Below, piece after piece: positions 60,354 through 64,000 of a stretch of DNA of 64,000 bases. The position numbers and the translations under genes are program-made. How positions within the stretch are numbered: position 1 is the stretch's first letter; each line of letters begins with the position of its first letter. The notes under the pieces are model-generated. The model searched no databases. It worked only from the letters and a program-made list of their open reading frames with translations, and had not been told where the DNA came from. Source of the DNA: Tritrichomonas musculus (Eukaryota > Parabasalia > Tritrichomonadida > Tritrichomonadidae); the NCBI GenBank assembly GCA_039105265.1, contig JAPFFF010000012.1:1-64000 (forward strand), written 5' to 3'.

Positions 60354-60943
60354 ATTAGACTTTGTGTAATCGTGTTTGTATTTGTTTTGTTTATATATAT
60401 TTTGTATTTTTTTTCTTTAAAAATATTTAAAGCTTTTATTGTTTTATGCGCTTTTTAAAATATTTGATGCTTTTACAAGCTAATAAAGTTATAATCTAAT
60501 TTGATCATAAAATTTTGGCTAAAATTGATTTTCATAATAAATGGCCAACTTTAATTCAATAATTTTGAATAAGTTATTTGATTTTTGAACAATTTATTTC
60601 TTATCTCACAAAAATTATTTCTTTTTTTTCTTGATGCTTTATTAATAAATCTTATATTTTATTTGATATTCTAAAATAATAGATGATAAATAAAATAATA
60701 ATAATAAAATTATTCCAAAAATCAATTATTTCGTTTCTGATATTTTACATTTCAAAAGAAATTCGAAACAAATTTATTAGATATATATTTCTTTATTTCA
60801 AATAAGTCAATTGTTATCTTTAAAAAAATACAGTATCACTTCCAGACATTTGTTTTTCAAAAACATATACGATCAAATATCGATTCAAAATATTTTTTGA
60901 TAAATTTGAATGAACATCAATTCAAAAATTTCGGACAAATAAA
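60354..60943. other. Intergenic AT-rich region
   Basis: About 590 bases, no gene seen. Confidence 0.45.
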
Positions 60944-62695
60944 ATGGAAGAGAGACTACTTATTCGTTACGGAATTCTTGTTGCTGCTATTCTTGAATTA
61001 TGCATTTGGCTTTTAACAAAAAAGAAATCGTTTATACGTGAGAATGGTCGTATGCCATTTATTTGGAATCATGATTTAAATACCACAGTTAAAAATTATC
61101 TCAACACTGATCCATCAAATCAGATACTTATCGTGTCTGGCCCATACCAATCAGGCAAATCGCGCGTTCTTGAACTTATTGCTGAAAATTTAATACGTAC
61201 AAAAAGATTTCCTTTTATAATAAGAGCTGACCAAGCAGCTACAATTGAAGATCTTATTGATTTAACCAAAATAAACTGCCTTAAAACAATTGATGAATTA
61301 TCAAATCAGTTGACTCCAGTTGAAATTCAAAAGTATGGCACTTTGTCAATTTCATCTCTACATCGCTCAAATAAAAGAGATCATCCTCATTTTACTGGAA
61401 CCGCCTCTACATCATATTCACGCATTACTTCAATTGGCCTTGCAAATATGTATCATTATATGGAGACTGTTGCAAACTCACTATCAGTAGCTGACAAAGA
61501 TCCAGACCTGTTCTTCGATTTGATTAATAGAATTGACTTAGTCATAAAACCATACGTTTTATTCTTTGGTTTTAATAACCTCAGAAAAAAGAAGAATAAA
61601 AATGGTGTTGATTTAGGATCCATTTTATACAATCATTCATTTGAAAGATTTATGCGACGTTCGCAATACGCGGAATTTGTACCTTACATCATTGAAATTA
61701 AAGATAGTAATTTATTCCTCAACAAAACAAACAAATTAATTTTCAAGTCAAATCAATTTGTATATGCTTTCACCGATCAGATAGAAAATGTTATTGAGGA
61801 AGTTAGCCGTAAAAGAAGTCTTTTCACTCAAAAAGAAGCTTTATACTTGCAAGAGAACTTTGGTGGTCATGGTGGATCTCTTTCTTATGTCTTCCATGAA
61901 ATGCAAGTAAAACGACCAATTGAAGAATCAACTGAAACATTGAATGCCAAATTGAAATTACAATTATCTCAAATTATAAAAAATACCACAGATCCAGTTT
62001 ATTATCAAATTTGTGCCTCAAAAGGATCTAAAAAGAGTGGCCAAGTTGCTGAAGGCGAAGGTGAAATCAAGTGGCATGACATTTGGCCAGCAGGACGCAA
62101 ATTACTCAAGCCATTAATCAAAACAGGCTTACTATATTCTAACACATCAAAGATTGTTAAGCCTGCTCACCCAGGTGTTTATCGTTACATTTGCAGTATT
62201 GCTAAGAAGCCAAGTTGGTCATTTAAGACACCACCACCAAAGAAGAAGAAGGATGCACCAAAACATGTCAGAGAAATCAGTGTTTCCAACGAATCATATG
62301 CTGATGAAAATCCAATCTATTCTCAATCACTCAATGAAAGACTCAAAACAGCCCTTAATGTTACTCTTAACGAGACTGATACAAATGAAACAACTATCAA
62401 TAAGACTCCTCTAAAAGTCAATGAAACAGATGTTAATCAAACTACATTAGAAGTTAACGAAACAGCATCAAACAAAACAGTTGCAGTAAATGAAACTGTT
62501 GCTACTAACGCTTCAAACGAAACCACAACTGTCAACGAAACAGCTTCAAATGAAACCACAACTGTTAACGAAACAGCTTTAAATGAAAGTGAAAAAGTGA
62601 AAGTTGATGAACAAAATGAAAAGAAGGGTAAAACCGATTCTAGTTTAAACAACAATAAAAAGCAACCAAAAAACAAAAAAGGTGCTAAAAAATAA
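60944..62695 (+). CDS. Membrane-anchored P-loop protein with sequon-rich tail
   Basis: 583 residues (ATG at 60944). A hydrophobic segment at ~7-26 (YGILVAAILELCIWLL) is followed by Lys-rich KKKS. Residues ~60-72 hold a Walker A motif, ILIVSGPYQSGKSRV, in a segment FPFIIRADQA… typical of AAA/STAND-type ATPases. A further helical domain spans ~140-400. From ~470 to ~550 the tail is almost all Asn-X-Thr/Ser sequons (NETD, NETT, NQTT, NETA repeats, about fifteen), then a Lys-rich end (KKQPKNKKGAKK). If the protein crosses the ER membrane with its C-terminus inside, the tail would be densely N-glycosylated, but a lumenal ATPase is unusual. The stop overlaps TAAA. Confidence 0.7.
   Translation: MEERLLIRYGILVAAILELCIWLLTKKKSFIRENGRMPFIWNHDLNTTVKNYLNTDPSNQILIVSGPYQSGKSRVLELIAENLIRTKRFPFIIRADQAATIEDLIDLTKINCLKTIDELSNQLTPVEIQKYGTLSISSLHRSNKRDHPHFTGTASTSYSRITSIGLANMYHYMETVANSLSVADKDPDLFFDLINRIDLVIKPYVLFFGFNNLRKKKNKNGVDLGSILYNHSFERFMRRSQYAEFVPYIIEIKDSNLFLNKTNKLIFKSNQFVYAFTDQIENVIEEVSRKRSLFTQKEALYLQENFGGHGGSLSYVFHEMQVKRPIEESTETLNAKLKLQLSQIIKNTTDPVYYQICASKGSKKSGQVAEGEGEIKWHDIWPAGRKLLKPLIKTGLLYSNTSKIVKPAHPGVYRYICSIAKKPSWSFKTPPPKKKKDAPKHVREISVSNESYADENPIYSQSLNERLKTALNVTLNETDTNETTINKTPLKVNETDVNQTTLEVNETASNKTVAVNETVATNASNETTTVNETASNETTTVNETALNESEKVKVDEQNEKKGKTDSSLNNNKKQPKNKKGAKK
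62355..62600 (+). repeat. Tandem NET-type coding repeats
   Basis: Imperfect coding repeats of ~12 codons with the theme (T)(T)VNETASNET. At least two copies are almost identical (TTVNETASNETTTVNETA). They encode the dense run of N-glycosylation sequons described for the gene. Confidence 0.75.
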
Positions 62696-62969
62696 ATGTA
62701 TATTTGGTCAAAGTTTCATCAACAAATGTTAGTTTTTTTCTTTTTGGAATCATTCCATCTTTCTTTCTTTTTTTTAAACATATCGTTCAATAAAAGAAGT
62801 ACACAATCTTATCTTTCTATTTCCTTAATCATTCATTTGCCATTATTTCTTTATTTTTTATTTAGTTCTTTATTGGGTTATTTATTATGCTATTCATTAT
62901 GCTATCTATTACGTTCTTTATTAAGTTCTTCATTGGGCTCTTCATTATTCTTTTTATTTTGCAATTATG
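62696..62969. other. Convergent region with decayed minus-strand repeats
   Basis: Between the two convergent stops the minus strand has repeated words such as CATAATGAATA(A/G) and AATGAAGA(A/G)C, which read as Asn/Glu-rich codons with stops. It looks like a decayed repetitive C-terminal tail of the gene on the right. Confidence 0.4.
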
Positions 62970-64000
62970 TTATTCATTATGCTCCTCATTTTCACTGTAA
63001 CTGTCGCTAAATTCAATCCCTACTTCAGCTTTGGCTGCTTTTGGAATATCTTGTTTGCTAGCTTGATACATTCCTCTATATTCTTTGTCATCAATATCTT
63101 TGAAATAATTTTCGATAAAAGCGACTGGATTATCTGGCTTTTCAGCAAGAACAAGCTCAAGTATTTGATGCACAATATTTCTTAATTGTGGATGATTCAC
63201 AATATAAGATCTTGCACCTTTTGGATCTTTCAATATTTCTAAATGAATGATTAATTGGTCAACTGCTATCAAATCCTTAGGCACGTTTTTTGATGCTTTA
63301 CGTTTAATTTTTTCATCATAATCTATAAATTCATATCGAGAGTTTCCACTAGGCCTGGACTTTTTTCCAATTGACCATTGCGGCTCTTTTTTGGTTGTTA
63401 CAACAGGATTATATGAACCTGGACCAACTGAACTTTCACTTGCAGTCATCCAATTACCTCTACTACTTGAATCTCCTATATTGTAAGAAGGCTCTCTTTT
63501 TGTAAGTAATGTATATTTAACATTATAAGCTCCTGGTCCGATTGGATCTGTATTTGCTTTGGCAGATTCTGAATTATAATCACGCCCTGAACTAAGAATT
63601 CGATGATGAATTCGAGTGTCAGGTAGCGGAGGAACATAAGAAGGGCCTGGAGAATCAATTATATCATAAAAATCATGCTTTGTGCGAACACCAATATAAA
63701 CAGGCTTGCTTTGTGGAAATTGCCGATTGTCAATAAAATCAATGTTCGAAGTAAGTGTTTCATCGTTATTAAAGGCTGAAGCTTTTCCTTTGTCTAATGA
63801 AGCACTTCGAAATTGAGCTGTCGGTGCAATTCGAGAAGATATAGGTTTTGTATTATTGAAAATATCATATGCTCCTGGACCAGGAAATTGAGATTGCTCT
63901 TGAAATGAAGCAGAATCGCGCCGGCTGCTAGGTATTGTGAAATGAGGTGCATCTTCACCAAAAGTACTTCTTCCCAGTACAAAATTAGTTGTTTTTGAGA
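62970..64000 (-). CDS. SHIPPO (STPGR) repeat protein, 5' end beyond window
   Basis: One frame stays open from the right window edge to the stop at 62970 (343 residues visible), so the ATG at 63449 is internal. Successive Pro-Gly-rich repeats are present: FPGPGAYDIF, DSPGPSYVPPLP, IGPGAYNVKYTLLTKREPS, VGPGSYNPVVTTKKEP. These match the GPG-x-Y (SHIPPO/STPGR) repeat of sperm outer dense fibre and axonemal proteins. The C-terminal ~110 residues are a helical acidic domain (VDQLIIHLEILKDPKGARSY, VHQILELVLAEKPDNPVAF). Such proteins bind microtubule doublets. In a trichomonad this would fit flagella or the axostyle-pelta system. Confidence 0.8.
   Translation of the reverse strand, partial: SKTTNFVLGRSTFGEDAPHFTIPSSRRDSASFQEQSQFPGPGAYDIFNNTKPISSRIAPTAQFRSASLDKGKASAFNNDETLTSNIDFIDNRQFPQSKPVYIGVRTKHDFYDIIDSPGPSYVPPLPDTRIHHRILSSGRDYNSESAKANTDPIGPGAYNVKYTLLTKREPSYNIGDSSSRGNWMTASESSVGPGSYNPVVTTKKEPQWSIGKKSRPSGNSRYEFIDYDEKIKRKASKNVPKDLIAVDQLIIHLEILKDPKGARSYIVNHPQLRNIVHQILELVLAEKPDNPVAFIENYFKDIDDKEYRGMYQASKQDIPKAAKAEVGIEFSDSYSENEEHNE

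Overview
The window looks like nuclear DNA of a trichomonad (parabasalid) protist, most like Tritrichomonas foetus. The DNA is strongly AT-rich. Nearly all genes are long, intronless and on both strands, with short leaders. Several starts are preceded, 11 to 26 bases upstream, by a match to the parabasalid Initiator TCA(C/T)(A/T), and many stop codons overlap the tetranucleotide TAAA, the known trichomonad poly(A) signal. Protein families point the same way: BTB-like plus F5/8 type C (discoidin) proteins, BspA-like leucine-rich repeats, ankyrin remnants and a Rab ending in CC. No tRNA, rRNA, CRISPR array or intron was recognised. I had no search tools, so family calls rest on motifs read by eye.

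Layout. 1-7743 is a head-to-tail array: three copies of a transposase-like gene (the first cut by the window edge, the second shortened by a 265-base deletion, the third whole at 658 codons) alternate with three almost identical 963-964 base non-coding modules. Each module is bounded by a 19-base inverted repeat, and the array ends exactly at one of these. 7744-9021 is a poor region with a decayed acidic reading frame. 9022-13548 holds a Wntless/TMEM181-like membrane protein and an RCC1-like protein. 13.5-19.2 kb is a gene graveyard: a BspA-like pseudogene carrying a perfect 23-base-arm hairpin, a frameshifted discoidin gene, a decayed BTB/coil remnant, an ankyrin remnant and a fold-back structure with two long T tracts.

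19253-39409 is a dense housekeeping block: a VPS13-like lipid-transfer protein, a BTB-like/F5-8C protein, a DHHC palmitoyltransferase, a divergent Tubby-like protein, a coiled-coil protein, a Rab GTPase, two alpha-solenoid proteins and a SAPS-like (PP6 regulatory) protein. 39.9-44.2 kb is an accessory island: a decayed IS630/Tc1-mariner transposase, three small orphan reading frames packed head to head and tail to tail, and a GC-rich 59-base island between T tracts. 44686-48815 has a type I membrane protein, a second BTB-like/F5-8C gene whose first half is nearly identical to the one at 26 kb, and a type II glycosyltransferase-like protein. 49216-60353 holds a MAST/IRE/Rim15-type AGC kinase with a zinc finger, a UBL-UBA protein and a Rictor homologue (TORC2). 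60944-64000 holds a membrane-anchored P-loop protein with a dense run of N-glycosylation sequons and a SHIPPO-repeat (STPGR) protein that runs off the right edge.

Links between genes are mostly thematic. VPS13, Rab, DHHC and Tubby belong to membrane identity and lipid signalling; Rictor, the AGC kinase and the SAPS-like protein belong to TOR/phosphatase signalling. No operon-like linkage is implied. For seven genes the longest open frame begins at a TTG or GTG codon; I moved those starts to the first in-frame ATG.
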